A stretch of 64,000 nt of DNA from Dokdonella sp. GTDB lineage: Bacteria > Pseudomonadota > Gammaproteobacteria > Xanthomonadales > Rhodanobacteraceae. The stretch lies in the NCBI RefSeq assembly GCF_017744955.1, contig NZ_JAGIAG010000002.1, positions 62,001 to 126,000 on the forward strand, given 5' to 3'. Of this stretch, positions 45,451 to 54,552 are shown one piece after another. A model generated the notes under the pieces. The model was given only the letters and a program-made list of their open reading frames with translations. It did not search any database and had not been told where the DNA came from. Each line of letters starts with the position of its first letter. Positions within the stretch are counted from its first letter, which is position 1. Both the position numbers and the translations under genes were made by a program.

Positions 45451-46647
45451 ATGCAGCGGGCAAGAGCAACCGTGGGGAAATGGATGGGAGCGCTGGGCAC
45501 AGGGCTGGCGCTCCCATTTTTTTCTGTTCTGGCACAAGCCGGCGTCGCCGACGGCGGGAGGGCTGCTGCCTACGCGTCCTCCGCCGTCGAAACCGTCAGT
45601 GAATCCGTACCGGCGCGTTGGCGCGCCTACGCCCTGAAGAGCATCACGCCGCAGTTCTCCTGGGCGCTGGCGCCGCAGGCGTTCGAGCCGCCGCGCGTGC
45701 TCGACAACTACAGCGGCGAGGTCGAACGCGCACCGTTGTTCGGTTCGCAGGCGCGTTCGGGCGCGGAACTGTCGATCTCGGTCGCGAACGGCGCCGTCTC
45801 CGACACGCCGAGCGTGCTGCCGGGGCAGACCACGCATCTGGTCGACGTGCCGCAGGCAGGCCTGCAGCGCACGATCGTCGCGCCCACGTTGGCGCTGCGC
45901 TGGGGCGAGACCGGCACGGTGCGCCTGACCGGCGTGCTCGCCTATCAGCGCTTCGCCACGGTCGGTCTCGGTCTCGCGCAGGCCGACGGCTGGGCGCCGC
46001 CGCCGTCCTGGTTCGGCGACAGTTCCTACGGCGCCGGCGGGCGCATGGAAGTCGGCAATTTCATCGGCGATCGCCTGAGCTGGAACGTCGGCTACCAGTC
46101 GCGGCTCGACATGGGCCGGTTCGATCGCTACCGCGGCGTGTTCTCCGACGCGGCCGATTTCGACGTTCCCGCGAGCGCGACGGCGACGCTCGCCTATGCG
46201 ATCACGCCGAGTTTCAGCGCCGACGTCGGCGTGCAGCGCGTCGACTACAGCTCGATCAAGCCGTTCGCGAGCTCGAACCTGCCGCGGCGCTTCCTGGCCC
46301 TGTTGGGCGACAGCGCGAGCCCGGTGTTCGCCTGGAAGGATCTCAACGTCTACAGCCTGGGCTGGACCCTGCGCGACGAGACCTTGGGCAACTTCCAGCT
46401 GCGCTACACGACGCGCCAGCAGCCAGTGCCGACTTCGAAGATGCTCGAGAGCGCGCTCGCTTCGGCGGTCGCGAACGACATGATTTCGCTCGGCTGGTCG
46501 CGCGCCTTCGGCGGCAACGCGAAACTCAGCCTGATGACGAGCTACGCGAGCTCGCCGTACTTCCTGTTGATGCCGACCTACGTCACGCGCCACGACGCCA
46601 CCGCGAGCCGGTTCGAATTCGAGGCGCTCTGGTCCGTGCGGTTCTGA
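45451..46647 (+). CDS. Predicted outer-membrane beta-barrel protein
   Basis: A 398-residue protein not assigned to a named family. A signal peptide (about 1-30, VLAQAGVA) precedes alternating hydrophobic/polar strands throughout, for example [17 protein letters not shown] and [16 protein letters not shown]. The sequence ends FEALWSVRF, and a terminal Phe after an aromatic/hydrophobic alternation is the Bam recognition signal of outer-membrane proteins. Function unknown. A family B palindrome follows 14 bases after the stop. Confidence 0.8.
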   Translation: MQRARATVGKWMGALGTGLALPFFSVLAQAGVADGGRAAAYASSAVETVSESVPARWRAYALKSITPQFSWALAPQAFEPPRVLDNYSGEVERAPLFGSQARSGAELSISVANGAVSDTPSVLPGQTTHLVDVPQAGLQRTIVAPTLALRWGETGTVRLTGVLAYQRFATVGLGLAQADGWAPPPSWFGDSSYGAGGRMEVGNFIGDRLSWNVGYQSRLDMGRFDRYRGVFSDAADFDVPASATATLAYAITPSFSADVGVQRVDYSSIKPFASSNLPRRFLALLGDSASPVFAWKDLNVYSLGWTLRDETLGNFQLRYTTRQQPVPTSKMLESALASAVANDMISLGWSRAFGGNAKLSLMTSYASSPYFLLMPTYVTRHDATASRFEFEALWSVRF

Positions 46648-46660
46648 GAAGAGCCGCGAT

Positions 46661-46713
46661 GGGATTGGTGATTCGAAGGCTCCGGACGGATGCCTTCTCG
46701 AATCACCAATCCC
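46661..46713. repeat. Dispersed palindrome, family B copy 2
   Basis: GGGATTGGTGATTCGA (46661-46676) pairs perfectly with TCGAATCACCAATCCC (46698-46713); AGGC/GCCT extends the stem past a small bulge. It lies between the convergent outer-membrane protein and PhoH genes and may terminate both. Compare 18162-18254. Confidence 0.82.
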
Positions 46714-46725
46714 CAATCACTGCCC

Positions 46726-48123
46726 TTACAGCACTTCCGACGCGTAATCCGCCAGTCGCGACCGCTCGCCGCGGCGCAGGGTGATGTGCGCGCTGTGCTC
46801 CCAGATCTTGAAGCGGTCCACCGCGTAGGTCAGGCCCGAGGTGGTCTCGGTCAGGTAGGGCGTGTCGATCTGCTCGACGTTGCCGAGGCAGATCATCTTG
46901 CTGCCCGGGCCGGCGCGCGTGATCAGCGTCTTCATCTGCTTCGGAGTCAGGTTCTGCGCCTCGTCGATGATCACGTAGCGGCTCAGGAAGGTGCGTCCGC
47001 GCATGAAATTCATCGAACGGATCTTGATGCGCGAGGCGAGCAGGTCGTTGGTCGCGGCGCGACCCCAGGCGCCGCCTTCCTGCGGATTGGTCAGCACTTC
47101 GAGATTGTCGGTCAGCGCGCCCATCCACGGCGTCATCTTTTCCTCCTCGGTACCGGGCAGGAAGCCGATGTCCTCGCCGACGGAGACGGTGGCGCGCGTC
47201 ATGATGATTTCGCGGTAGCGCTGCTGGTCCATGACCTGGGCGAGGCCGGCGGCGAGCGCGAGCAAGGTCTTGCCGGTGCCGGCGGTGCCGAGCAGGGTGA
47301 CGAAGTCGATCTCCGGATCCATCAGCGCGTTCAGGGCGAAGTTCTGTTCGCGATTGCGCGCCGAGATGCCCCACACGGTATGCGAGCCACTGCGATAGTC
47401 GTCGACGATCTGCAGCACCGCCTTGTTGCCGTCGAGGCGCAGCACGCGCATCTCGACCTCGTCCTCGCCGGGCAGGTACAGGCTCTGGTTCGGATGCCAG
47501 TCCTCGTCCTTGCGCCGCTTCACTTCGTAGTACGTGCGGCCGCGCTCGGACCAGGAGCGCAGTTCGCCGTGGCGGTTCCAGAAGTCCGCCGGCAGCTCGG
47601 CGACGCCGGTGTAGAGCAGGCTGAAATCGTCCAGCGCGCGATCGTTCTCGTAGTCCTCGGCGGTGATGCCGTGGATGGTCGCCTTGATGCGCAGGTTGAT
47701 GTCCTTGGACACCAGCACCACCGGCACTTTCGGCCGCTGCTGGCGCAACGCCACGATCGAGGCGAGGATCAGGTTGTCCGGCAGGGTGCGCCGCTGGCTC
47801 TTGTCGGCGGCGACGAGCGCGGTGGTCTGGAAATAGAGCCGTCCGGCCTTCTGCTTGCGATTGAGCTGGATGCCCTGCGGCATGCGCAGCTCGACGCCGT
47901 CCTCGATGTGGTTGCCGTTGCCGGCGACGATCAGCTCGTTGAGGAAGCGGCTGACCTGGCGCGCGTTGCGCGAGGTTTCCGAAGTGCCTTTCTTGGCGGC
48001 GTCGAGTTCTTCCAGCACCGTCATCGGGATGAACACGTCGTGTTCCTCGAAGCGGAACAGGGCGGTCGGATCGTGCATCAGCACATTGGTGTCGAGCACG
48101 TAGATGCGCTTGCCTCGGGTCAT
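46726..48123 (-). CDS. PhoH family protein with N-terminal PIN domain
   Basis: A 465-residue protein. The N-terminal PIN nuclease domain (about 1-145) starts KRIYVLDTNVLMHDPTALF with the first acidic residue. The PhoH ATPase domain (about 245-460) has Walker A LLGTAGTGKTLLALAAG and Walker B YVIIDEAQNLTPKQMKTL. PIN-PhoH proteins unwind and cleave RNA with ATP in studied members (PhoAT-type). Its DxH pattern and length match YlaK-type members. ATG 48123 is chosen; an open extension upstream is not conserved-looking. Confidence 0.9.
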   Translation of the reverse strand: MTRGKRIYVLDTNVLMHDPTALFRFEEHDVFIPMTVLEELDAAKKGTSETSRNARQVSRFLNELIVAGNGNHIEDGVELRMPQGIQLNRKQKAGRLYFQTTALVAADKSQRRTLPDNLILASIVALRQQRPKVPVVLVSKDINLRIKATIHGITAEDYENDRALDDFSLLYTGVAELPADFWNRHGELRSWSERGRTYYEVKRRKDEDWHPNQSLYLPGEDEVEMRVLRLDGNKAVLQIVDDYRSGSHTVWGISARNREQNFALNALMDPEIDFVTLLGTAGTGKTLLALAAGLAQVMDQQRYREIIMTRATVSVGEDIGFLPGTEEEKMTPWMGALTDNLEVLTNPQEGGAWGRAATNDLLASRIKIRSMNFMRGRTFLSRYVIIDEAQNLTPKQMKTLITRAGPGSKMICLGNVEQIDTPYLTETTSGLTYAVDRFKIWEHSAHITLRRGERSRLADYASEVL

Positions 48124-48199
48124 GCGGGGCTCTCGTGGGAACGGAGAAAGGATGCGCGCGCGGCGCGTGGCCGCGATGCATAGCAGAACAAGATGACGC

Positions 48200-48664
48200 T
48201 CAAGAGTGGGATAGGCGCTCCAGCACGGCCGCCGCATGGCCGGGCACGCGCACGCCGCGCCATTCGGCGACCAGAGTGCCTTGCGCGTCGATCAGGAAGG
48301 TGCTGCGGATCACGCCGACGAAACGGCGTCCGTATAGGCTTTTTTCGCCGAGCACGCCGAACGCGTTGCACCAGGTCTCGTCGACGTCGGCGAGCAGCGG
48401 AAACGGCAGCGACTGCTTGTCGCGGAATTTCGCGTGCGAGGCGACCGGATCGCGCGAGACGCCGACGATCTCGCAACCGCGCTTGCGGAATTCGGGGTAG
48501 ATGTCGCGGAACGCCTGCGCTTCGTTGGTGCAGCCGGGCGTCGCATCCTTCGGATAGAAGTAGACCACCACCGGATGGCCGCGCAGATCGGCCAGCGTCA
48601 GCGTGCTGCCGTCGTGCAGCGTGCCCTTGAGCTTGGGAACCTTCTTGCCGACCGCTATCGTCAT
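48200..48664 (-). CDS. bcp: Thioredoxin-dependent peroxiredoxin (BCP/PrxQ)
   Basis: A 154-residue peroxiredoxin. The peroxidatic Cys is in PKDATPGCTNEAQAFRD (about 39-55). The resolving Cys found five residues later in E. coli BCP is a Gln here (CTNEAQ). Two other Cys (RGCEIVG and WCNAFGV) are present, so resolution may be by one of them or by another thiol. It follows gcvR on the same strand, as in E. coli. Confidence 0.92.
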   Translation of the reverse strand: MTIAVGKKVPKLKGTLHDGSTLTLADLRGHPVVVYFYPKDATPGCTNEAQAFRDIYPEFRKRGCEIVGVSRDPVASHAKFRDKQSLPFPLLADVDETWCNAFGVLGEKSLYGRRFVGVIRSTFLIDAQGTLVAEWRGVRVPGHAAAVLERLSHS

Positions 48665-48714
48665 TGAATCGAGCTCGAGTGAGTCAGGCGCAATGGAGTC
48701 GAATTCGACGGGGC

Positions 48715-49299
48715 TCAGAACTTCATCGGATCCATGATCGCGTCGAGGTTGAGCCCGTCGCAGAACTCGAGGAAATCGTCGCGCAGCGCGGCGATGTGCA
48801 TCGTGTTCGGGATGCCGACGGTGATCTGCGCGGAGAACATGTCGGCACCGGTCTGCATCGCGCGATAGCGCGTCGAATGCAATTGTTCGATGGTGATGCT
48901 CTGCTGCGCGAAGAATTCGGCCAGTTGGAAAAGCACGCCCGGCTTGTCCGCGGCGACCACCTCGACCACGTACGGCAACAGGTTGGACTGCTGCTGCTTC
49001 GCGCTGGTGCGGAAATGGCTGAGGCGCAGCTCGCCGTCGCGTTCCAGCCGTGCCAGCGCGTTTTCGAGTTTGGCGATCGCGTCCCAGGCGCCTTGCGCCA
49101 GCGCGAGCACGCTGAGTTCGTTGCCGAGCGTCGACACGCGCGCTTCGGCCAGATTGCAGCCGCATTCGGAGATGCGCTTGCTGATCGCCACCAGGGGCGA
49201 CTGCGCGGAGGCGCTGAAGGCGCTGATCAGCAGATAGTTCTCGTTGGAAGCCGGGCGCGAGGCGCTGTCGTTCGGAGCCTGTCTTCCTGCTTGCTTCAC
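48715..49299 (-). CDS. gcvR: Glycine cleavage system regulator GcvR (two ACT domains)
   Basis: A 194-residue protein with two ACT domains (about 20-90 and 106-190). NYLLISAFSASAQSPLVAIS opens the first and VVEVVAADKPGVLFQLAEFF the second. In E. coli GcvR binds GcvA to repress gcv genes when glycine is low. The start is GTG 49299, which gives the family length of about 190. Placement between dapA (divergent) and bcp is conserved and strengthens the call. Confidence 0.88.
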   Translation of the reverse strand: MKQAGRQAPNDSASRPASNENYLLISAFSASAQSPLVAISKRISECGCNLAEARVSTLGNELSVLALAQGAWDAIAKLENALARLERDGELRLSHFRTSAKQQQSNLLPYVVEVVAADKPGVLFQLAEFFAQQSITIEQLHSTRYRAMQTGADMFSAQITVGIPNTMHIAALRDDFLEFCDGLNLDAIMDPMKF

Positions 49300-49468
49300 G
49301 ATTCCGCCGCCCTGTCGATCGCTGCGCCACTGGTCGGCGCCGACGACCCAGAATACTGGCGGGGCAGAGGGGGAGCAAGGGAAGCTGCCGGGCCGGCGCA
49401 CGGCTGAATGGACTTGCGAGGACGGTCCCCGCTACCATCGAAATCCCGCAAGCATTTGAATCTCTGTC

Positions 49469-50368
49469 TTGATTCTTTCCGGCAGCATCTGCGCATTGGC
49501 GACGCCGCTGCGTTCCCGCGACGACGGCCTCGATCTCGAGGCTTGCGGTCGCCTGGTCGACTACCAGTTGGAGGGCGGCACGCGCGCGCTCGTCGTCGCC
49601 GGTTCGACCGGCGAAGCGGCTGCGCTCGACGATGCGGAGTACTCCGCGCTGATCGAATTCGTCAGCGCGCGCGTCGCCGGTCGCGTGCCGGTGCTGGCGG
49701 GAACCGGCCTGCCGGCGACCGCAAAGACGATCGCGCAGACGCAGCGCGCTCGCGCAGCCGGAGCCGACGCGGCGCTGGTGGTCGCGCCGGCCTACGTGCG
49801 GCCGACGCAGGCCGGCATGCTGCGCCATTTCAACGAGGTCGCCGAACGCGGTGGCTTGCCGGTCGTGCTCTACAACGTACCGGCGCGTACCTCGAGCGAT
49901 CTGCTGCCGGAAACCGTCGCCCAGCTGGCGCGCCACGGCAACATCGTCGGTATCAAGGAAGCCTTGCCGGACGCGCAGCGCATGCAGGCGCTGCTCGCGC
50001 TGCGGACCGACCGCTTCCGCATCTTCTCCGGCGACGACTCGACCGGCGCGCGCGCGATGCGCGCCGGCGCCGACGGCGTGATTTCGGTCGCCGCCAACGT
50101 CGCGCCGCGGCTGTTTTCGGCCATGTGCCAGTCCTGCGCCGCCGGCGCGGCGGACGCCGAGGCGCTCGATCGCGCGCTGCAGCCGCTGTACGCGGCGCTC
50201 GGTGCGGAACCGAACCCGATTCCATTGAAATGGTGCCTGGCCCAGCTCGGCCTCGGCGAAGCCCATCTGCGCCTGCCGCTGCTGCCCTTGTCACCCGCGT
50301 ACCATGCCGCGACGCTCGATACGCTGAACCGCCTCGGCCTGGTCGAGGCCGTCCGCGCGGCCGGCTAG
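49469..50368 (+). CDS. dapA: 4-hydroxy-tetrahydrodipicolinate synthase DapA
   Basis: A 299-residue lyase that condenses pyruvate with aspartate semialdehyde in lysine and peptidoglycan synthesis. The TIM-barrel motifs are VVAGSTGEAAALDDAEYSAL, the Tyr in LPVVLYNVPARTSSDL, and the Schiff-base Lys in NIVGIKEALPDA (about 160-165). Start is TTG 49469 (MILSGSICALATP), which aligns with the family N-terminus. bamC follows 47 bases downstream, as in E. coli. Confidence 0.94.
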   Translation: MILSGSICALATPLRSRDDGLDLEACGRLVDYQLEGGTRALVVAGSTGEAAALDDAEYSALIEFVSARVAGRVPVLAGTGLPATAKTIAQTQRARAAGADAALVVAPAYVRPTQAGMLRHFNEVAERGGLPVVLYNVPARTSSDLLPETVAQLARHGNIVGIKEALPDAQRMQALLALRTDRFRIFSGDDSTGARAMRAGADGVISVAANVAPRLFSAMCQSCAAGAADAEALDRALQPLYAALGAEPNPIPLKWCLAQLGLGEAHLRLPLLPLSPAYHAATLDTLNRLGLVEAVRAAG

Positions 50369-50415
50369 GCTAGACTAGTCGTCATTCCCCCGCTTACCTG
50401 CCACGAGATTCCACT

Positions 50416-51051
50416 GTGAAAAGAATCGTCCTCGCGCTGCTGACGGCCATCATCGCGGCTTCGCTGATCAGCGGCTGCGGCTTCCTGCGCAAGCGGTCCG
50501 AGCGCAAGAACAACGAATACAAGATGGCGGTCGAGGAACGTCCGTTGGAAATCCCGCCCGGTCTGGACATGCCCAATACGACCGGCGCGCTGACGATTCC
50601 CGGCGCGGCGGGCTCGTCCTCAGGCGCCGTGGCCTCTTCATCGACCGAAACGCCGCCGGCGGACGGTTCGAGCGCCGTGATCGGCGCCAGTGGCGCCGGC
50701 GTGGCGCTCGGCGGCGACGGCCTGCGCGTCACCGACAACGTCGAAAGCACCTGGTCGCGCGTCGGCCTCGCGTTGGAGCGCTCCGGCGCGGCAACGATCG
50801 TGAATCGCGACGAGTCCGGCCGCACCTACACTGTGCAGACCACCGGGCAGACGACGGTCAAGCCGGGCTGGTTCAAGCGCGCAGTCACGCTCGGTATGGC
50901 CGGTACGAAGAAGACCGCGCAGGTGCAGCTGACCGTGCGTGTCAGCGCCGACGGCGACGGCAGCAAGGTCGGCGTCGAGGGCGCCAACGACGAAGCCTCG
51001 CGCGACGCGGCGCGCGCGCTGCTCGCGACGCTGCGCGAACGTCTCAGCTGA
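50416..51051 (+). CDS. bamC: BamC-like outer-membrane assembly lipoprotein (short form)
   Basis: A 211-residue lipoprotein with a GTG start. The signal peptide ends in lipobox LISGC (Cys21). An unstructured stretch with LEIPPGLDMPNTTGAL (about 44-59), as in the BamD-binding segment of BamC, leads through a Gly/Ser-rich linker to a single helix-grip-like domain (about 100-210, WSRVGLALERSGAATIVNRD). E. coli BamC has two such domains and about 344 residues. The second is absent here. The position after dapA supports the assignment. Confidence 0.85.
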   Translation: MKRIVLALLTAIIAASLISGCGFLRKRSERKNNEYKMAVEERPLEIPPGLDMPNTTGALTIPGAAGSSSGAVASSSTETPPADGSSAVIGASGAGVALGGDGLRVTDNVESTWSRVGLALERSGAATIVNRDESGRTYTVQTTGQTTVKPGWFKRAVTLGMAGTKKTAQVQLTVRVSADGDGSKVGVEGANDEASRDAARALLATLRERLS

Positions 51052-51073
51052 TTCTCGCGATTCGCTTGATATC

Positions 51074-51099
51074 GCTGCAACCATCACGGTGGTTGCAGC
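51074..51099. terminator. Palindromic hairpin between bamC and ferredoxin genes
   Basis: GCTGCAACCA pairs perfectly with TGGTTGCAGC around a six-base loop, 22 bases past the bamC stop and between convergent genes. No T tract follows on either strand, so intrinsic termination is doubtful. Confidence 0.4.
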
Positions 51100-51163
51100 A
51101 TAGGTGAGTGCGGCCTGGGTTGAGTCCGGACTGGCTTTCCCAGTCCGCGCGGAAACCGGCGCC

Positions 51164-51487
51164 TCAGCGTTCGATCAAGTCGCGCTTGCCGGGCTTGCCG
51201 TCCCAATCCTTCGCATCCGCCGGTGCGTCCTTGCGCTCGGTCAGCACCGGCCAGAGCTTGGACAGCTCCGCGTTCAGCGCGATGAAGTCCTCCTGGCCCG
51301 CCGGTACGTCGTCTTCCGGGAAGATCGCGTTGGCCGGGCATTCCGGCTCGCACAGCGTGCAGTCGATGCATTCCTCGGGATCGATCACGAGGAAGTTCGG
51401 CCCTTCATGGAAACAGTCGACCGGGCAGACCTCGACGCAGTCGGTGTACTTGCACTTGACGCAGTTCTCGGTGACGACGAAGGGCAT
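51164..51487 (-). CDS. fdxA: 7Fe ferredoxin FdxA
   Basis: A 107-residue electron carrier with a [3Fe-4S] and a [4Fe-4S] cluster. [20 protein letters not shown] and [20 protein letters not shown] supply the Cys ligands near residues 9-57. The C-terminal half has the long extension typical of FdxA of Pseudomonas and Azotobacter. The tRNA-Glu terminator lies 90 bases upstream, so it probably has its own promoter. Confidence 0.94.
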   Translation of the reverse strand: MPFVVTENCVKCKYTDCVEVCPVDCFHEGPNFLVIDPEECIDCTLCEPECPANAIFPEDDVPAGQEDFIALNAELSKLWPVLTERKDAPADAKDWDGKPGKRDLIER

Positions 51488-51576
51488 AGGATCGGGGCTA
51501 GAAGTCGTTGCGGAGCTGGGCTCGAACGCGCTTTTCCAAGGAAACTGCGCGGATCGGCTTCGAAGCGGATGTTAAT

Positions 51577-51602
51577 TGAAAAGCGGCCAGGGAAGGGCCG
51601 CT
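51577..51602 (-). terminator. Terminator downstream of tRNA-Glu
   Basis: On the minus strand AGCGGCC pairs with GGCCGCT around a seven-base loop and is followed by TTTTCAATT. It is about 80 bases beyond the end of the tRNA gene. Confidence 0.55.
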
Positions 51603-51681
51603 CCGGACTTCAGTGAGACGAGAAGCGCGACGCCGCGCTTCCGTCCCCGAAGCGGCGTTCACGGATGAACGCACGAGCAAA

Positions 51682-51757
51682 TGGCGCTCCCTACGAGGTT
51701 CGAACTCGTGTTCCCGCCTTGAGAGGGCGGTGTCCTAGACCACTAGACGAAGGGAGC
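51682..51757 (-). tRNA. tRNA-Glu (anticodon CTC)
   Basis: The minus strand folds as a full cloverleaf of 76 bases. The acceptor GCTCCCT pairs with AGGGAGC, the anticodon stem CCGCC/GGCGG bears loop CTCTCAA with anticodon CTC, and the T arm is ACGAG-TTCGAAC-CTCGT. CCA is encoded. It reads GAG codons. Confidence 0.96.
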
Positions 51758-51781
51758 GGGTTGGGATTTGCGAGGCCGCGT

Positions 51782-51809
51782 AGTATAACGAATCGGTAAC
51801 ACGCGGCAA
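51782..51809 (-). promoter_or_regulatory. Promoter of tRNA-Glu
   Basis: On the minus strand TTGCCG (51804-51809) and TATACT (51782-51787) are separated by 16 bases. The tRNA 5' end is 24 bases beyond the -10 box. A G+C-rich stretch (ACGCGGCC) follows the -10 box, as in stringently controlled promoters. Confidence 0.55.
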
Positions 51810-51830
51810 ACACCGGAGCACCTGCAGGGA

Positions 51831-53189
51831 ATGAATTCGGAGTCTATCGTACGGAACGCGCCGGTCGACGGGGCGTTCCGCATCATCCCGCGCGCGGAGC
51901 ATTCCATTTCCCGCAGGGACATTTCGCCCGGTGCATTGCGCGTGCTGTATCGCCTGCGCGAGGCCGGTTTTCGTGCCTGTCTGGTCGGGGGCGCGGTGCG
52001 CGACCTCCTGCTCGGCGGCCACCCGAAGGACTTCGACGTCGCCACCGACGCCACGCCGGAGCAGGTCCGCGCGCAGTTCCGCAACTGCCGTCTGATCGGC
52101 CGGCGTTTCCGGCTCGCCCACGTCGTGTTCGGCCGCGAGATCGTCGAGGTCGCGACCTTCCGCGGCAGCAGCGACGACGGCAGCGGCGACCGTCATCTCG
52201 TCGACGGTCGCCTCGTGCGCGACAACGTCTACGGCAGCATCGAGGAGGATGCGGTCCGGCGCGACTTCACCATCAATGCGCTGTACTACGACATCGCCGA
52301 TTTCAGCGTGCGCGACGCGGTCGGCGGCATGGACGATCTGGAGCGCCGCACGTTGCGTCTGATCGGCGATCCGGAGCAGCGCTACCGCGAGGACCCGGTG
52401 CGCATGCTGCGCGCGGCGCGGCTCGCGGCCAAGCTCGATTTCGAGATCGCGGCGGACACCGCCGCGCCGTTCGCGACGCTGGGCCCGCTGCTGGCGGAAG
52501 CGCCGCCGGCACGCCTTTTCGACGAGGCACTGAAGCTGTTCCTCAGCGGCTACGGCCTCGCCAGCTTCCGCGCGTTGGAACGCTACGGCCTGCTGCAGCA
52601 CGTGTTCCCGGCGACCGCGCGCGCGCTTTCCGGCGGCGGTTCGGGCGCCTTCCGCCATCTGCTCGAGCAGACGCTGGCCAATACCGATGCGCGCGTACGT
52701 GAAGACAAGCCGGTGACGCCGGCGTTCCTGTTCGCCGCGATGTTGTGGGAGCCGGCGCGCGCGACGGCGCAGGCGCTGATCGACAGCGGCAGCGACGCGT
52801 CGATCGCCTGGCCCAGCGCCACCGCGCGCGTGCTGCGCGAACAGGCGCAGCGCGTCGCGATTCCGCGCCGCTTCACGCTCGCGGTCGAGGAAATCTGGTC
52901 GCTGCAGCCTCGTTTCGCCTCGCGTACGAAGAAGCGCGTGTTCCGCCTGCTCGAGCACCCGCGCTTCCGCGCGGCGTACGACTTCCTGCTGCTGCGCGCG
53001 CACGAGTCCGCGGAATTGGCCGAGCTGGCGCAGTGGTGGACCGAGGCGCAGGAGATCGACCAGGCCGAACTGGCCACGCGTCTGAACGCGGTGCCCGCGC
53101 CGGCGAACGACGAGGCCGCGCCGCCGAAGAAGCGCAAGCGTCGCCGCCGGCGCAAGGCGTCGTCGTCTCAGGCGAGCAGTAGTGAGTGA
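51831..53189 (+). CDS. pcnB: Poly(A) polymerase PcnB
   Basis: A 452-residue polymerase that adds 3' poly(A) tails that promote RNA decay. The nucleotidyltransferase domain has VGGAVRDLLLGGHPKDFDVA (about 53-72), with the DxD carboxylates, then RRDFTINALYYDI and the RNA-binding helical region YREDPVRMLRAARLAAKLDF. PcnB is told from tRNA CCA-adding enzyme by the long C-terminal extension, here ending in a very basic tail (PPKKRKRRRRRKASSS). It overlaps folK by eight bases. Confidence 0.93.
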   Translation: MNSESIVRNAPVDGAFRIIPRAEHSISRRDISPGALRVLYRLREAGFRACLVGGAVRDLLLGGHPKDFDVATDATPEQVRAQFRNCRLIGRRFRLAHVVFGREIVEVATFRGSSDDGSGDRHLVDGRLVRDNVYGSIEEDAVRRDFTINALYYDIADFSVRDAVGGMDDLERRTLRLIGDPEQRYREDPVRMLRAARLAAKLDFEIAADTAAPFATLGPLLAEAPPARLFDEALKLFLSGYGLASFRALERYGLLQHVFPATARALSGGGSGAFRHLLEQTLANTDARVREDKPVTPAFLFAAMLWEPARATAQALIDSGSDASIAWPSATARVLREQAQRVAIPRRFTLAVEEIWSLQPRFASRTKKRVFRLLEHPRFRAAYDFLLLRAHESAELAELAQWWTEAQEIDQAELATRLNAVPAPANDEAAPPKKRKRRRRRKASSSQASSSE

Positions 53190-53697
53190 GCCGGAGACGA
53201 CCGCCTACGTCGGGCTCGGCAGCAATCTCGACGGACCGGAGCAACGCGTCCGGCACGCGCTGAATGCGCTCGGCACGATCGAGCGGACCCGCCTCGTGCG
53301 TCATTCGCGTCTGTATCGCACGGCGCCGTGGGGCCGCGGCGGGCAGCCCGATTTCATCAACGCGGCCGCGCAATTGTCGACCGCGCTGTCGCCGCGCGAG
53401 CTGCTCGATGCCTTGCTCGCGCTGGAGATCGAGCAGGGCCGGCATCGCGACGGCTCGCGCTGGGGACCGCGCACGCTGGATCTCGACCTGCTCGTGCACG
53501 GGGAGGCGCGGATCGCCGAACCGGGATTGGCGCTGCCGCATCCGCACATCGCCGAACGCGCCTTCGTCCTGCTGCCGCTGGCCGAGATCGCTCCCGAACT
53601 GGTCATTCCCGGCGTCGGCCGTGTGCGCGAGCTGTCGGCCGGCGTGGATGCGCGCGGCTGCGCCCTGCTTGAGCAGGCACGAGCGCGCACGGAATAA
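53182..53697 (+). CDS. folK: HPPK, 6-hydroxymethyl-7,8-dihydropterin pyrophosphokinase FolK
   Basis: A 171-residue folate-pathway enzyme. [20 protein letters not shown] opens the fold, and [20 protein letters not shown] holds the metal-binding Asp pair. [20 protein letters not shown] is the closing signature. The start is GTG 53182 within the pcnB 3' end; the pcnB-folK-panB order is conserved in Gammaproteobacteria. Confidence 0.94.
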   Translation: MSEPETTAYVGLGSNLDGPEQRVRHALNALGTIERTRLVRHSRLYRTAPWGRGGQPDFINAAAQLSTALSPRELLDALLALEIEQGRHRDGSRWGPRTLDLDLLVHGEARIAEPGLALPHPHIAERAFVLLPLAEIAPELVIPGVGRVRELSAGVDARGCALLEQARARTE

Positions 53698-53729
53698 TGC
53701 GCGCTCCCATCTTCGAGCGCCGACCTCCG

Positions 53730-54545
53730 ATGCAAGCCAACGCCGCGACCGGTACGCCGGTCACCGTGCCCGACCTGCGCGAGCGCAAGCGGCGCGGCGA
53801 GAAGATCGTCACGATCACCTGTTATGACGCCAGCTTCGCGCAGCGCGTCGACGAAGCCGGCGTCGACGTCGTGCTGGTCGGCGACTCGCTCGGCATGGTC
53901 GTGCAGGGTCATTCGAGCACCTTGCCGGTCAGCGTCGACGACATGGTCTATCACACGCGCCTGGTCGCGCGCGGCCTGCGACGCGCATTGCTCGTCGCCG
54001 ACCTGCCGTTCATGAGCTATCGCAACGTCGACGTCGCGCTGACGAATTCGGCGCGCCTGCTCGGCGAAGGCGGCGCGGCGATGGTCAAGCTGGAAGGCGC
54101 CGGCTGGGTGTGCGAGGTCATCGACGCTTTGAAGCGGCACGAGGTGCCGGTGTGCGCGCACCTCGGCCTGACGCCGCAATCGGTGCACTCGTTCGGCGGA
54201 TACCGCGTGCAGGGCCGCGGCGATGCCGAAGCGGCGCGGCTGAAGGCGGAGGCGAGGGCGGTGCAGGAGGCCGGCGCCGATCTGCTCGTGCTGGAATGCG
54301 TGCCGGCGGCTCTCGCCGCCGAGATCACTCGCGAACTGCGCATTCCGACCATCGGCATCGGCGCCGGTGTCGACTGCGACGGACAGGTGCTGGTGCTGCA
54401 CGACATGCTCGGCATCACGTCCGGCAAGCGTCCACGCTTCGTCAAGGATTTCCTGCAAGGACGCGGCTCGGTGCTCGAGGCGATCTCGGCCTACGCCGAC
54501 GACGTGCGCCGCGGCGCATTCCCGACGTCCGAACACAGCTACTGA
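53730..54545 (+). CDS. panB: 3-methyl-2-oxobutanoate hydroxymethyltransferase PanB
   Basis: A 271-residue enzyme for the first pantothenate step (ketopantoate from alpha-ketoisovalerate). [40 protein letters not shown] and the [18 protein letters not shown] run are family motifs. [20 protein letters not shown] carries the catalytic region. An ATG at 53697 overlapping the folK stop would add 11 residues; 53730 gives a length nearer to E. coli PanB (264). Seven bases before panC. Confidence 0.94.
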   Translation: MQANAATGTPVTVPDLRERKRRGEKIVTITCYDASFAQRVDEAGVDVVLVGDSLGMVVQGHSSTLPVSVDDMVYHTRLVARGLRRALLVADLPFMSYRNVDVALTNSARLLGEGGAAMVKLEGAGWVCEVIDALKRHEVPVCAHLGLTPQSVHSFGGYRVQGRGDAEAARLKAEARAVQEAGADLLVLECVPAALAAEITRELRIPTIGIGAGVDCDGQVLVLHDMLGITSGKRPRFVKDFLQGRGSVLEAISAYADDVRRGAFPTSEHSY

Positions 54546-54552
54546 GCCGCGC

